Shown in pieces: positions 26,342 to 34,809 of a DNA stretch of 64,000 nucleotides (positions within the stretch are counted from its first letter, which is position 1; each line of letters starts with the position of its first letter). The position numbers and the translations under genes were made by a program. The stretch is from Chitinophaga silvatica (lineage in GTDB: Bacteria > Bacteroidota > Bacteroidia > Chitinophagales > Chitinophagaceae), in assembly GCF_003419895.1 (NCBI RefSeq), contig NZ_QPMM01000009.1, forward strand, positions 124,001 through 188,000, given 5' to 3'. A model generated the notes under the pieces. It was not told the origin of the DNA, ran no database searches, and worked only from the letters and a program-made list of their open reading frames with translations.

Positions 26342-27382
26342 TTGGCTACTCCCACCACGATCTTAGTAACCCGGCTATCGGCAATGGGTGATGTTGCAAT
26401 GACTATACCCGTTATGAAACAGGTATTGGCAGACAATCCTGATGTTGAAATCGTTTTTGTTACAAATAAAAACTGGGGTGCTTTATGCGCCGATATTCCC
26501 AGGCTCACCTTCTATCCGGCAGATGTAAAAGGAAAGCATAAAGGAGTGCCAGGATTGTTTCGTTTATTCAGAGAACTTAAAGCAACCTATACTATTTCAG
26601 CAGTAGCTGATTTGCATAATGTTCTGAGATCAAAAATCGTCCGTACTTTTTTCAGGCTAACAGGAACTCCGGTTGCTTTTATTGATAAAGGCCGGGATGA
26701 GAAAAAAGCACTTACACGAAAGGAGAATAAAATCTTACAACCACTTACTTCCACCATAGAGCGATATGGCATTGTTTTCAGGCAGTTGGGGTTGCGTTGT
26801 GAGATGGATAATAACCAGGTTTTTAAGCCTCGTAGTTTGCCTGAATCTGTAGTGAAGAACTTAGGTGCCAGAGGTGATAAAAAGTGGGTAGGATTGGCTC
26901 CTTTTGCCACATATGAAGAGAAGATGTATCCATTAGATAAAATGGAAGCAGTATTGGCATCACTTGTGCAGCAGCCGGAGGCAGACGTACTCTTATTTGG
27001 AGGAGGTAAGGAAGAAGTGGAAAAACTAAATGCTTTGGCGTCGAAATACCCAGGCGTTAAAGTAGTAGCCGGGCGTTTTTCCCTGGCGGAGGAATTGGCG
27101 GTTATTAGTCAGCTTACTGTGATGGTGAGTATGGATTCTGCCAATATGCATATGGCATCACTATTTGGCGTACCGGTAGTTTCGGTTTGGGGGGCAACTC
27201 ACCCATATGCCGGATTTATGGGGTATGGGCAATCCATGGAGCTGTCAGTACAGATTTCAGACCTGGAATGCCGGCCATGTTCGGTATTTGGAAACAAACC
27301 ATGCTTCAGAGGAGATCATGCCTGTATGAATTGGATATTGCCGTTACAGATTACAGAAAAAGTAAATAAAGTCCTGGGATAG
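26342..27382 (+). CDS. Glycosyltransferase family 9 (heptosyltransferase-like)
   Basis: The protein has 346 residues and starts at TTG 26342 (MATPTTILVTRLSAMGDVAMTIPVM), matching the family's N-terminal R-x-x-A-x-G-D motif. The GT-B C-terminal half has VGLAPFATYEEKMYP, LLFGGGKEE, the MVSMDSANMHMASLFGVPVVSVWGATHP acceptor/donor motif and a cysteine-containing C-terminus (CRPCSVFGNKPCFRGDHACM). GT9 enzymes transfer heptose or related sugars to the lipopolysaccharide core in the cytoplasm. It is coupled to DUF4254, 11 bp downstream. The family call is firm; the exact sugar is not. Confidence 0.9.
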   Translation: MATPTTILVTRLSAMGDVAMTIPVMKQVLADNPDVEIVFVTNKNWGALCADIPRLTFYPADVKGKHKGVPGLFRLFRELKATYTISAVADLHNVLRSKIVRTFFRLTGTPVAFIDKGRDEKKALTRKENKILQPLTSTIERYGIVFRQLGLRCEMDNNQVFKPRSLPESVVKNLGARGDKKWVGLAPFATYEEKMYPLDKMEAVLASLVQQPEADVLLFGGGKEEVEKLNALASKYPGVKVVAGRFSLAEELAVISQLTVMVSMDSANMHMASLFGVPVVSVWGATHPYAGFMGYGQSMELSVQISDLECRPCSVFGNKPCFRGDHACMNWILPLQITEKVNKVLG

Positions 27383-27422
27383 CTGATTTTCAAGGTTTTT
27401 TCAAAAAAAGCGATGAATTTTT

Positions 27423-27451
27423 TTGTAGAAATAAAAAAAGTTATACCTTTG
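27423..27451 (+). promoter_or_regulatory. Promoter of tRNA-Gln copy 1
   Basis: TTG (27423-27425), an 18-bp spacer and TACCTTTG (27444-27451) lie 32 bp before the tRNA. Confidence 0.75.
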
Positions 27452-27483
27452 CAATCCCAATCGACAAATGGTTGATTTGTGAT

Positions 27484-27554
27484 TGCCTGATAGTATAAGG
27501 GTAGTACGACAGATTTTGGTTCTGTATGTCTTGGTTCGAATCCAGGTCGGGCAA
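27484..27554 (+). tRNA. tRNA-Gln (anticodon TTG), copy 1
   Basis: Acceptor arms TGCCTGA and TCGGGCA pair with one G-U. The anticodon arm is ACAGA-TTTTGGT-TCTGT with anticodon TTG. It is identical in sequence to the gene at 36144-36214. Confidence 0.96.
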
Positions 27555-27559
27555 CAAAA

Positions 27560-27594
27560 AAACCGCTAGAGCTTAAGCTTTAGCGGTTTTTTTT
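27560..27594 (+). terminator. Terminator after tRNA-Gln copy 1
   Basis: AAACCGCTA and TAGCGGTTT enclose the self-complementary AGCTTAAGCT, followed by a run of T. It may also serve the opposing tail-fibre-like gene. Confidence 0.9.
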
Positions 27595-27615
27595 ATTAGT
27601 AAGCTTATTAGCTAT

Positions 27616-28533
27616 TTATTTCTTTTGAGCGGCCTTTAACTCTTCAATTTCTTTTTCCTGTTTTTCTATTCGTTTATTTTGTTCAATAACATATAACGAA
27701 AGCTCTTCTATTTTTTGCAATAATATAGCTTGATTATTACCTAAGTCAATACCATCTTTTTCCACTTCCTTAGCAGAAGGAACACCTGGAAGATGTTTAT
27801 GTTCTTTAATAAATTGTTCTAATTCCTGTAATGTTGGTAATGCATAATTACAATCAAAAACGAAATCGGCCCATCCGGTTTGAGTTACTTTTACTTTTTG
27901 TGCAAGAATATCTCCTTTGACAGCCAGTTTAGCTTGTGGAGCGAGCGTTCCTATTCCAACGTTTCCATTGGTTGAAGCAAATAAAGAACCGTTTCCTAAA
28001 TAAGTATCACATAGTACTCTGAACTCAGTAGGTACAACATAGGCACTCGCTGGTTCTGTTGTAATTGTTGCATTATGAGTCCAGGAGACACTACTGCCAC
28101 CAGTAACAGTATACAAACTTTTACCAACATAAGATCCTGTGCCTACGTAGATATCATATGTAGTAGCATTTGCACCTGAAGAATTAGGAACTATTTTCAC
28201 TAAGTTTATAAAGCCTAAATGATAACCAAAACGTACTGCAAATGCAGAAAAACCATAACCATTGGCATCAACAACAGAACCATTACTTGTTCTGAAAAAT
28301 AATTCGGTGTAAGCATTTTGGCTATTTAAGGCATTGAAACCCGCTCCGCCATAAAATTTGAAACTTACAGTTTCCCCTCCCTGGGGAGCAGTAAGTGTAC
28401 CAAGCTTTATCCATATTGATCCAGCTACCGCATTATTAATATTATAGATTGCATTTAACTGGGCATAAGACGAAATGCTGACATTGGAAATAACAAAAAG
28501 GAGAATAACAATTCTAAATATTTTCTTTTTCAT
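27616..28533 (-). CDS. Secreted tail-fibre-like protein
   Basis: The protein has 305 residues, with a signal peptide (about 1-24, ending SSYAQ). The first 190 residues are beta-rich with no motif that I recognise. Then comes the Bacteroidota tail-fibre-type C-terminus: GNVGIGTLAPQAKLAVKGDI, WADFVFDCNYALPTLQELEQFI, KEHKHLPGVPSAKEV, and a coiled coil (LLQKIEELSLYVIEQNKRIEKQEKEIEEL). This C-terminal module is widespread on secreted surface proteins in the phylum and resembles phage fibre trimerisation parts. No chaperone peptidase (S74) triad is seen and no phage genes are nearby. It lies convergent to tRNA-Gln and divergent from terC. The role is unknown, possibly adhesion. Confidence 0.8.
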   Translation of the reverse strand: MKKKIFRIVILLFVISNVSISSYAQLNAIYNINNAVAGSIWIKLGTLTAPQGGETVSFKFYGGAGFNALNSQNAYTELFFRTSNGSVVDANGYGFSAFAVRFGYHLGFINLVKIVPNSSGANATTYDIYVGTGSYVGKSLYTVTGGSSVSWTHNATITTEPASAYVVPTEFRVLCDTYLGNGSLFASTNGNVGIGTLAPQAKLAVKGDILAQKVKVTQTGWADFVFDCNYALPTLQELEQFIKEHKHLPGVPSAKEVEKDGIDLGNNQAILLQKIEELSLYVIEQNKRIEKQEKEIEELKAAQKK

Positions 28534-28670
28534 TTGAATAAGGATAATTTAATTTTTTTTATTGATTTCGTGACTATTAATATAGGTGTTGGTTAACATT
28601 ATTGAAGTTAGTTAAAAACCATTATACTCTGATTCTTTTACTGTAAATTTATCCTTCAACCTATCATTCA

Positions 28671-29465
28671 ATGCAACACTTGCTGACATTCGACTCGCTA
28701 ATGAGCTTGTTGACACTTACTGTACTGGAAATCGTTCTGGGAATCGACAACATTATTTTTATTTCAATTCAGGCAGATAAATTGCCGGGCCATCAACAAA
28801 AAAGAGCCAGGTTAGTAGGGCTGGGTCTGGCCATGTTTGTTAGAGTATTACTACTCTTAAGTATTAGCTGGATTATGTCGTTGACCCAACCCCTTTTTAA
28901 TTTGGGCAACTTAGTTGGACTTACAGATCCTGAATGGCTGGAGAAGACTGCTATTTCCGGAAGAGATCTTATTTTATTGCTGGGAGGATTATTCCTGATT
29001 TATAAAAGTACCGCAGAAATTCATGATAAATTAGAGGGGGATGAACATGAAAATACAGGAAGAAAAACAGCAGGTTTCTGGCAGGTAATCGTACAGATAT
29101 TACTGTTAGATATAGTTTTTTCATTAGACTCTGTAATTACAGCGGTAGGAATGGCAGATCATGTAGAGATAATGATTGCGGCTGTGATTATTGCGGTTGC
29201 CGTAATGATGGTAGCAGCAGAACCAATAAGCAATTTTGTGAATAAACATCCTACAGTGAAGATGCTGGCATTATCCTTCTTATTATTAATTGGTGTTTCA
29301 TTGATTGCAGAAAGTTTTGATCAGCATATACCTAAAGGTTACATTTATTTTGCGATGGCATTCTCTGTATTCATCGAATTACTTAACCTGAAAGTAAGGT
29401 CTAAACAGAAGCCGGTACAATTACATGATGAGCCTCATTTACCTGAGAAACATAAGAAAGATTAA
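28671..29465 (+). CDS. TerC family membrane protein
   Basis: The protein has 264 residues with about seven membrane segments. TVLEIVLGIDNIIFISI and ILLLDIVFSLDSVITAVGMADH contain the two acidic G-x-D-N/S-x-D motifs that define TerC/Alx proteins. These are now linked to manganese export and metal loading of secreted proteins. The C-terminal tail is hydrophilic and cytoplasmic (HDEPHLPEKHKKD). The tellurite name is historical. It is divergent from the tail-fibre-like gene and followed after 28 bp by a thioesterase gene. Confidence 0.92.
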   Translation: MQHLLTFDSLMSLLTLTVLEIVLGIDNIIFISIQADKLPGHQQKRARLVGLGLAMFVRVLLLLSISWIMSLTQPLFNLGNLVGLTDPEWLEKTAISGRDLILLLGGLFLIYKSTAEIHDKLEGDEHENTGRKTAGFWQVIVQILLLDIVFSLDSVITAVGMADHVEIMIAAVIIAVAVMMVAAEPISNFVNKHPTVKMLALSFLLLIGVSLIAESFDQHIPKGYIYFAMAFSVFIELLNLKVRSKQKPVQLHDEPHLPEKHKKD

Positions 29466-29493
29466 TTTTGTATCAGATCAATACTAGATTGTC

Positions 29494-29886
29494 ATGAATT
29501 TTTACACGCGAAAATGGGTAAAGCCAGAAGATCTGAATGCTCATGGAACTTTATTCGGAGGAAGTTTATTGAGGTGGATTGATGAAGAAGCCGCCATTTA
29601 TTCCATTATTCAGCTAGGAACAAACCGCTGTGTAACCAAATATATGTCGGAGATTAATTTTATTAATTCTGCCCGGCAGGGAGATATTGTAGAGCTGGGA
29701 ATAAAGGCAATACAGTTTGGTAGAACTTCCTTAACCTTAACCTGTCAGGTTAGAAATAAGATCACTCAACGCACTATACTAACGATAGATAAACTTGTTT
29801 TTGTAAGTGTAGATGAGCATGGAAAACCTGTGCCACACGGTAAAACTGAAATTACCTATACAGATGAAAGATTAAGGGAAGAGTAG
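29494..29886 (+). CDS. Acyl-CoA thioesterase, hotdog fold (YciA-like)
   Basis: The protein has 130 residues. It has the hotdog signature LNAHGTLFGGSLLRWIDEEAAIYS, with the catalytic acidic residue in the W-I-D-E segment, and the FINSARQGDIVELGIKAIQFGRTSLT strands. YciA/BACH-type enzymes hydrolyse acyl-CoA to the free acid and CoA in the cytoplasm. It starts 28 bp after terC and is likely co-transcribed. Substrate length cannot be inferred. Confidence 0.88.
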   Translation: MNFYTRKWVKPEDLNAHGTLFGGSLLRWIDEEAAIYSIIQLGTNRCVTKYMSEINFINSARQGDIVELGIKAIQFGRTSLTLTCQVRNKITQRTILTIDKLVFVSVDEHGKPVPHGKTEITYTDERLREE

Positions 29887-29933
29887 CTGTTGGGATTGTT
29901 TGCTATCGGCATAATGATTGTGATGCGTTTGAT

Positions 29934-30416
29934 ATGAGCAAGAAAGATGTATCCCCATTAAGCAGAACAATCGGTTTAGGTGTTGTTACCGGTATGCGAA
30001 GTGCTTTCGGTCCTGCTTTTGCGAGCTATTATGTGAATAAGCATCCATCAGAATCACTAAAGCATACCCCTTTGAACTGGATGCAGAATGAATCGTCGAT
30101 GCGTTACCTTCAAACCCTGGCAGCCGGAGAACTAATTGTAGACAAAGCAGCCTGGGTTGGTAACCGTACGGCGATACCTGGTTTAACAGGGCGATTATTG
30201 GCTGGCGCACTTGCAGGAGCAACTATTTATAAATCCAAAGGCCGTAAAAGTTGGCAGGGCGCCCTGATAGGAGCAGCTGCAGCTACTGCAGCAACTTTTC
30301 TCTTTTATTATTTGAGACAGTTGGTTGATAGAAAACTTCCAATAAAAGATAGTGCCGTAGGTGGATTTGAAGATGCACTGGCTGTAGGTATTGCAGCGTT
30401 TTCGACACGAAAATAG
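29934..30416 (+). CDS. DUF4126-like membrane protein
   Basis: The protein has 160 residues. SRTIGLGVVTGMRSAFGPAFASY, ELIVDKAAWVGNRTAIPGLTGRLLAGALAGATIY and a glycine/alanine-rich membrane span (GALIGAAAATAATFLFYYLRQ) match the DUF4126 pattern of P-x-R-T followed by R-x-x-x-G-A. It probably has two or three membrane segments. The function is unknown. It is the third gene of the terC-thioesterase-DUF4126 run, 47 bp after the previous stop, and ends convergent to the ATPase gene with a 12-bp gap. Confidence 0.65.
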   Translation: MSKKDVSPLSRTIGLGVVTGMRSAFGPAFASYYVNKHPSESLKHTPLNWMQNESSMRYLQTLAAGELIVDKAAWVGNRTAIPGLTGRLLAGALAGATIYKSKGRKSWQGALIGAAAATAATFLFYYLRQLVDRKLPIKDSAVGGFEDALAVGIAAFSTRK

Positions 30417-30428
30417 AGGTCGCCATTT

Positions 30429-31847
30429 TCATGATTTATATAAGTCTTCCAATGTCACTTCCTGGTGTACTAGTGTTGATTTATATTGATTATCTTTTAC
30501 ACCGAAGGTTGTAATCATTGTTAGAAATAGGGTCTTTGTGGTAGCAGTGCTGTTTTGAAAACTAGTGAGTTTGCGTTGAAGTTCTGCAGCATAGGATTTA
30601 TCAATGATAAATTCCGAGTTCGAGAATTTCATTTCGCAGATGTTGATACAATTATCCTGTCGGTCTATCAGTAAATTTATCTGTGCAGATTTAGATCGCC
30701 AGGTAGATTCTTCAGAGTAAATTCCACTAATTCCCATAGCAAGTTTAATCTGATGGGAATGTTTCATACAAATATTTTCAAAGGCCATACCGCTCCAACT
30801 TTTCCAGGATTGAGATGTAGATTTTTTGATCCATGTACCATTTCCGGTGGCTCTGGAATTCTCAATAAATTTGAGGTAGAATAAACTGTATTCATCTGCT
30901 AATTTATAATTGAGATCTTTTGTATTCTTACCAAATGGGAGATAGGTATTAACAAAACCTGATTGCACAAGTTCTTCAAGTAGCTTAGTGGTAGTTCCAC
31001 CTGTTTGGAGCCCTGTTTCTTCAATAATTTCGTTTCTGGTAAGACCGGATGGCTTGTTAGCTATTGCCTTTACTACTAAAATATGGCGATCTGCCGTTTC
31101 AAACAAGGAATTATAAAGATTATTGAATTCACCTAGTAGGAGCCCATCTTTAGTGAAACATAGGCGATCGATTACCTGGGTGGCACTTTCTCCTTTTCTT
31201 ACTTCCTTCAAGTATTGTGGGATTCCACCCATTGCCATATAGATTTGCAATATCTGATAATGGTCCAGGTTGATAGATCTACTTTTCAGATAAGTAGCAG
31301 TTTCATGTAACGTGAATGGCAAGAGGCGTATTTTCCTGGTAATTCGGTTATGAAGGCCCCCTTTATTGTTGACTACCCTTTGAATCATCCATGATGCTGC
31401 AGAACCACAAATAGCAATTATCAAATTAGATTGCTTTGTTCCCCATGAATTCCAGAAATATTCAAAAGCCGGCAGAAAACCAGATTTTTTGGAACTTAAC
31501 CATGGAAATTCATCGAAGAAGACTACTACTTTTTGTTTTTGGAGTTGGGGAGTAATTAATTGTATTAACCACAGAAATGCTTCATTCCAGTTTTGCGGTA
31601 TGGCTGGTAGGATGGGAGAATTCAATGTAAGCGCAATCGTATTACGGAAATTCTCCAATTGCTGTTTCACCGGAGCATTATGGACACCAGAAAACTCATA
31701 CAGCACCTGATCCTGATATACTTGTCGGATCAGGAAGGTTTTACCAACTCTTCTTCTTCCGTAAACGGCTATTAGTTCTGCTTCTTTGGAAGAAAGGGCT
31801 TCCCGTAATATCTTTTTTTCAAGCTCTCTACCAATCAATTTTTCCAT
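30429..31847 (-). CDS. AAA ATPase of the archaeal ATPase_2/DUF234 type
   Basis: The protein has 472 residues. It starts MEKLIGRELEKKILREALSS with Walker A GRRRVGKTFLIRQVY and Walker B VVVFFDEFPWLSS. A winged-helix region follows (GLTRNEIIEETGLQTGGTTTKLLEELVQSGFV), and the C-terminal DUF234 nuclease-like domain contains INLLIDRQDNCINICEMKFSNSEFIIDKSYA, a D-x-n-E-x-K arrangement of the restriction-endonuclease fold. These proteins are frequent in gut and soil Bacteroidota. A DNA-related or selfish role has been proposed, but the function is not established. The promoter region carries inverted repeats (31868-31939). It stands alone between unrelated genes, consistent with a mobile accessory gene. 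Confidence 0.85.
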   Translation of the reverse strand: MEKLIGRELEKKILREALSSKEAELIAVYGRRRVGKTFLIRQVYQDQVLYEFSGVHNAPVKQQLENFRNTIALTLNSPILPAIPQNWNEAFLWLIQLITPQLQKQKVVVFFDEFPWLSSKKSGFLPAFEYFWNSWGTKQSNLIIAICGSAASWMIQRVVNNKGGLHNRITRKIRLLPFTLHETATYLKSRSINLDHYQILQIYMAMGGIPQYLKEVRKGESATQVIDRLCFTKDGLLLGEFNNLYNSLFETADRHILVVKAIANKPSGLTRNEIIEETGLQTGGTTTKLLEELVQSGFVNTYLPFGKNTKDLNYKLADEYSLFYLKFIENSRATGNGTWIKKSTSQSWKSWSGMAFENICMKHSHQIKLAMGISGIYSEESTWRSKSAQINLLIDRQDNCINICEMKFSNSEFIIDKSYAAELQRKLTSFQNSTATTKTLFLTMITTFGVKDNQYKSTLVHQEVTLEDLYKS

Positions 31848-31867
31848 AGTTGCATATTTAAAAATGG

Positions 31868-31939
31868 TAGTTTTGGCTGGCTATCAAAATCGATACGCAG
31901 CCAAAACTATATAAAAATACATGGTTTTGGCTGCGTATC
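31868..31939 (-). promoter_or_regulatory. Triple inverted repeat over the ATPase promoter
   Basis: Three copies of a TnGTTTTGGCTG motif lie at 31868-31879 (plus), 31898-31909 (minus) and 31922-31933 (plus). The second and third are extended by CGTATC, giving an 18-bp arm pair. On the minus strand TAGTTTTG (31909-31902) fits the -7 consensus. The copy at 31868-31875 gives the same element on the plus strand. Confidence 0.6.
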
Positions 31940-31994
31940 TATTAAAATCCGCCAGGAATAAGGGTTTACATGCCCATGATTTTAAGTCATAAAA

Positions 31995-32033
31995 AGGAGG
32001 GCGTCTTTTCTGAATAGAGGCGACCTCCTTTTT
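31995..32033 (-). terminator. Terminator of pepD
   Basis: AAGGAGG and CCTCCTT arms, extended by GCGTC-like pairs, lie directly after the pepD stop on the minus strand, with T-runs on both strands. Confidence 0.75.
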
Positions 32034-33491
32034 TTATGATTTCACTGGTATTTCCTGCAATGTCCTTGTCAGCAATTTATAGAATCGTTCTACAGAGGAG
32101 ATCTGAACCTTTTCATCCGGAGAGTGCGCATCCAGAATGGTAGGCCCAAAGGAAATCATATCCATCCCTGGTAAATGAGAACCCAGGATACCACATTCGA
32201 GACCCGCATGTACGGCACCTACTTCTGGTTCCTGGTTGTATTGCTCTTTAAACAGGCTAGTCATAATATGCAGTATAGCCGAATCCTTATTAGGTTTCCA
32301 GCCAGGGTAACCACCTTCCTGGATAATCTGGCAACCTATATTTTCGAGTCCGGCTCTTACGGCAAAAGCCACATCTTCTTTACTGCTATCAACACTGCTA
32401 CGCTGAAGAGATTGGGTGGTAAATACTCCATCTCTGGCAATTACACGGGCCAGGTTGGTAGAAGTTTCCACAAGTCCGGGTATTTCAGGGCTCATGCGGA
32501 AAACGCCATTAGGGAGTGCGTATAGTGCCCTGGTGAGCTTAGCAAAGAAAGCTGGTTCCATCATGATTCCGGGATGGGTGGCTGCTGTGTATTCCACAGC
32601 CAGCTTTGGCTCTATGTGTTTGTATTCTTCTTTTATTTCAGTTTCATAATTACGAACGAACTGGAGAAAATCAGTTTCTTCTGATTTAGAAATCAGTACT
32701 TGTGCGGTAGATTCGCGGGGAATCGCATTACGTAGACTACCACCATCCAATGTCACCAGCTGTATATCAAAGTTTTGTTGTGCTTTGTAAAGTAGCCGGT
32801 TCATTAATTTGTTGGCATTGCCACGCCCTTTATGGATATCCATACCGGAATGGCCTCCTTGTAAGCCTTTTACTTTCAGGATATAAGCTAAAAATCCATC
32901 TCCTGCAGCTACTTCCTTATAAGTTGCGCTGGTATTGGTATCCAGGCCTCCGGCACAACCAATGGTAAAGGCATGTTCTTCTTCCGTATCCAGATTCAGA
33001 AGTATAGAGCCACTGAGATTGGAAGGCTCCAGACTAATAGCGCCGGTCATACCAGTTTCTTCATCGATGGTAAACAGAGCTTCAATTGGAGGGTGAACCA
33101 GACTCCTGTCTTCAAGTATGGCCATGATAGCTGCTACTCCGATACCGTTATCAGCACCGAGGGTAGTACCTTTAGCTTTAACCCAGTCTCCGTCAATGTA
33201 CATATTGATTCCTTGTGTGTCAAAATCGAAATCGGTATCAGCATTTTTTTGATGAACCATATCGAGATGCGACTGAAGAACTACTGTTTGTCTGTTTTCC
33301 ATACCTGGACTGGCAGGTTTCTTTATAACGACATTTCCAGTTGCATCTTTGATGACTGGCAGACCGATTTTTTCGCCGAATTTCATAACAAAGTCAATCA
33401 CCGCAGCTTCTTTTTTAGAAGCTCTGGGAATTGCATTTAAATTGGCGAAGTTAAGCCACAGTGACTGTGGTTGAAGTGCTTTCCATTCCAT
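32034..33491 (-). CDS. pepD: Aminoacyl-histidine dipeptidase (M20/M28-type metallopeptidase)
   Basis: The protein has 485 residues, the usual PepD length. Metal and catalytic residues are visible: His75 and Asp77 (SHLDMVH), Asp114 (GADNGIG), Glu144-Glu145 (DEETGM) and the dimerisation lid insertion between about 200 and 380. C-terminal AVHAGLECGILGSH holds another metal ligand. It cleaves Xaa-His dipeptides such as carnosine in the cytoplasm. It is transcribed alone on the minus strand, with a terminator downstream and 289 bp to the divergent TetR gene. Confidence 0.92.
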   Translation of the reverse strand: MEWKALQPQSLWLNFANLNAIPRASKKEAAVIDFVMKFGEKIGLPVIKDATGNVVIKKPASPGMENRQTVVLQSHLDMVHQKNADTDFDFDTQGINMYIDGDWVKAKGTTLGADNGIGVAAIMAILEDRSLVHPPIEALFTIDEETGMTGAISLEPSNLSGSILLNLDTEEEHAFTIGCAGGLDTNTSATYKEVAAGDGFLAYILKVKGLQGGHSGMDIHKGRGNANKLMNRLLYKAQQNFDIQLVTLDGGSLRNAIPRESTAQVLISKSEETDFLQFVRNYETEIKEEYKHIEPKLAVEYTAATHPGIMMEPAFFAKLTRALYALPNGVFRMSPEIPGLVETSTNLARVIARDGVFTTQSLQRSSVDSSKEDVAFAVRAGLENIGCQIIQEGGYPGWKPNKDSAILHIMTSLFKEQYNQEPEVGAVHAGLECGILGSHLPGMDMISFGPTILDAHSPDEKVQISSVERFYKLLTRTLQEIPVKS

Positions 33492-33604
33492 TGTTGTAAC
33501 GTTTTTATCCCAGTTTCCTTAAGGAAATAGGCATGTCCAATTTAATAAATAATGACACGGTTTAGCATATATTTTTTTTGATATAGTTTAGGTGCTCAAT
33601 CTCA

Positions 33605-33638
33605 ATCCTACCAGTTAGTATGTTGTTGTGTATCTTTG
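33605..33638 (+). promoter_or_regulatory. tetR promoter with degenerate operator
   Basis: TATCTTTG (33631-33638) is a consensus -7 element. Just upstream, TAGTATGTT (33616-33624) equals the half-site of the two strong palindromes at 34574 and 34769. The opposite half (33605-33613) matches at six of nine positions with the same two-base spacer. This suggests weaker autoregulation of tetR. Confidence 0.5.
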
Positions 33639-33780
33639 TATTGTTGAATTGAAGAAGTAGGGATTGTTTTAATAACGGAGTGTTGCTTTTATTGAACGGT
33701 ATCGTATAGAACCTGTGTAACACGATTTTATAGAATTAATTTTTCCTACTTTGCTTAAAGAATATTGAACAGTACCTAAT

Positions 33781-34371
33781 ATGAAAAAAGCTGAAGCTAC
33801 ACGCCTGAATATTCTTCAAAAATCCTTTGAGTTTATTTATGCCAGGGGATATCAGAACACCAGCATTGACGATATATTGGCTACTACACAGGTTACCAAA
33901 GGAGCGTTTTACTATCATTTCAAAAATAAAGATGAAATGGGATTGGCTATCATCAATGAATTGATGAAGCCGGCACTGACCAAAAGTTTTATTGAACCTT
34001 TACAAAACATAAAAAATCCATTAGATGCAATTTATAACCTAATACATCTTCTTTTAATGGAAAACGATTTTCTGAAGGTGGAGTATGGTTGTCCTGCCGC
34101 TAACTTTACGCAAGAAATGACGCCTTGGAATAAAGATTTTAGTGAAGCATTAGGTGAAATAATACAGGAATGGATGAAGGTTATGACTAACGTTATTGAA
34201 AATGGAAAAAAATCGGGGTATATCCATAAAGATGTCAAGGCAAAACAGGTGGCCTTTTTCGTAATTTCGGGTTATTGGGGTATTCGCAATTTCGGAAAAT
34301 TAGAGAATAGCAAGAAAGTGTATGTGCCTTATTTAAAAGAACTTAAAAATTATCTAAATACCCTAAAATAA
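33781..34371 (+). CDS. TetR/AcrR-family regulator
   Basis: The protein has 196 residues. The N-terminal DNA-binding domain has TRLNILQKSFEFIYARGYQNTSIDDILATTQVTKGAFYYHFKNKDEM, a textbook TetR helix-turn-helix. The C-terminal ligand domain contains GCPAANFTQEM, which places a Cys-Pro near the pocket as in many YcdC/NemR-like subfamilies. A redox or electrophile signal is possible. Palindromes of the same sequence lie upstream of tetR (degenerate) and twice upstream of the next operon, so it probably represses both (inference). Confidence 0.9.
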   Translation: MKKAEATRLNILQKSFEFIYARGYQNTSIDDILATTQVTKGAFYYHFKNKDEMGLAIINELMKPALTKSFIEPLQNIKNPLDAIYNLIHLLLMENDFLKVEYGCPAANFTQEMTPWNKDFSEALGEIIQEWMKVMTNVIENGKKSGYIHKDVKAKQVAFFVISGYWGIRNFGKLENSKKVYVPYLKELKNYLNTLK

Positions 34372-34573
34372 TTTTGATACAGGAAGTATAATTCAAAAAT
34401 CAGGAAGCAATCCTGTTTCGATCCTTAACCCCCAAGCCATGCTCTTACAGAAGCCCGTTATTTCAGAAAACTGCTTATCAATGATCGCCGGTAAAGGGTA
34501 TTAGCCGGTTGAGGTTTCTCTTTGTTTTAATATTTGATATTCACCTAAGTACATTTAAAAATTTCATTCGAAT

Positions 34574-34610
34574 AAAAAACATACTAACTAGTATGTTTTT
34601 TATATATTTG
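34574..34610 (+). promoter_or_regulatory. TetR operator O1 with adjacent -7 element
   Basis: Perfect 13-bp arms AAAAAACATACTA and TAGTATGTTTTTT are separated by AC. TATATTTG (34603-34610) follows at once, so the operator occupies the place of the -33 region. Confidence 0.75.
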
Positions 34611-34767
34611 CAGAAGTTGATTGACTTTGAAGAATTATAATTGTTTTCTGAATAAATCTTTATAAATGCAAGGACGCAAGTTTTACAATAAATATTTCAA
34701 TAATGAGCGTATTGTAAATCGCCATTGACTAACATAAAGCCAGTTATTATTGAATATTTTTTTGCAC

Positions 34768-34794
34768 AAAAAACATACTAAATAGTATGTTTTT
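34768..34794 (+). promoter_or_regulatory. TetR operator O2 before the cytochrome-b-like gene
   Basis: AAAAACATACTA and TAGTATGTTTTT (12-bp arms, spacer AA) have the same sequence as O1. TTG at 34762-34764 and TATGTTTT (34786-34793) give a near-consensus promoter inside it. The start codon of the next gene is at 34810. Confidence 0.75.
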
Positions 34795-34809
34795 ATTTAA
34801 AGACAATAT

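Noticed and set aside
34666-34728. Short frame (20 codons) between the two strong TetR operators
   Set aside because: It follows a -7 element, and its start (MQGRKFYNKYF) faintly resembles transposase starts, but it is too short and has no support.
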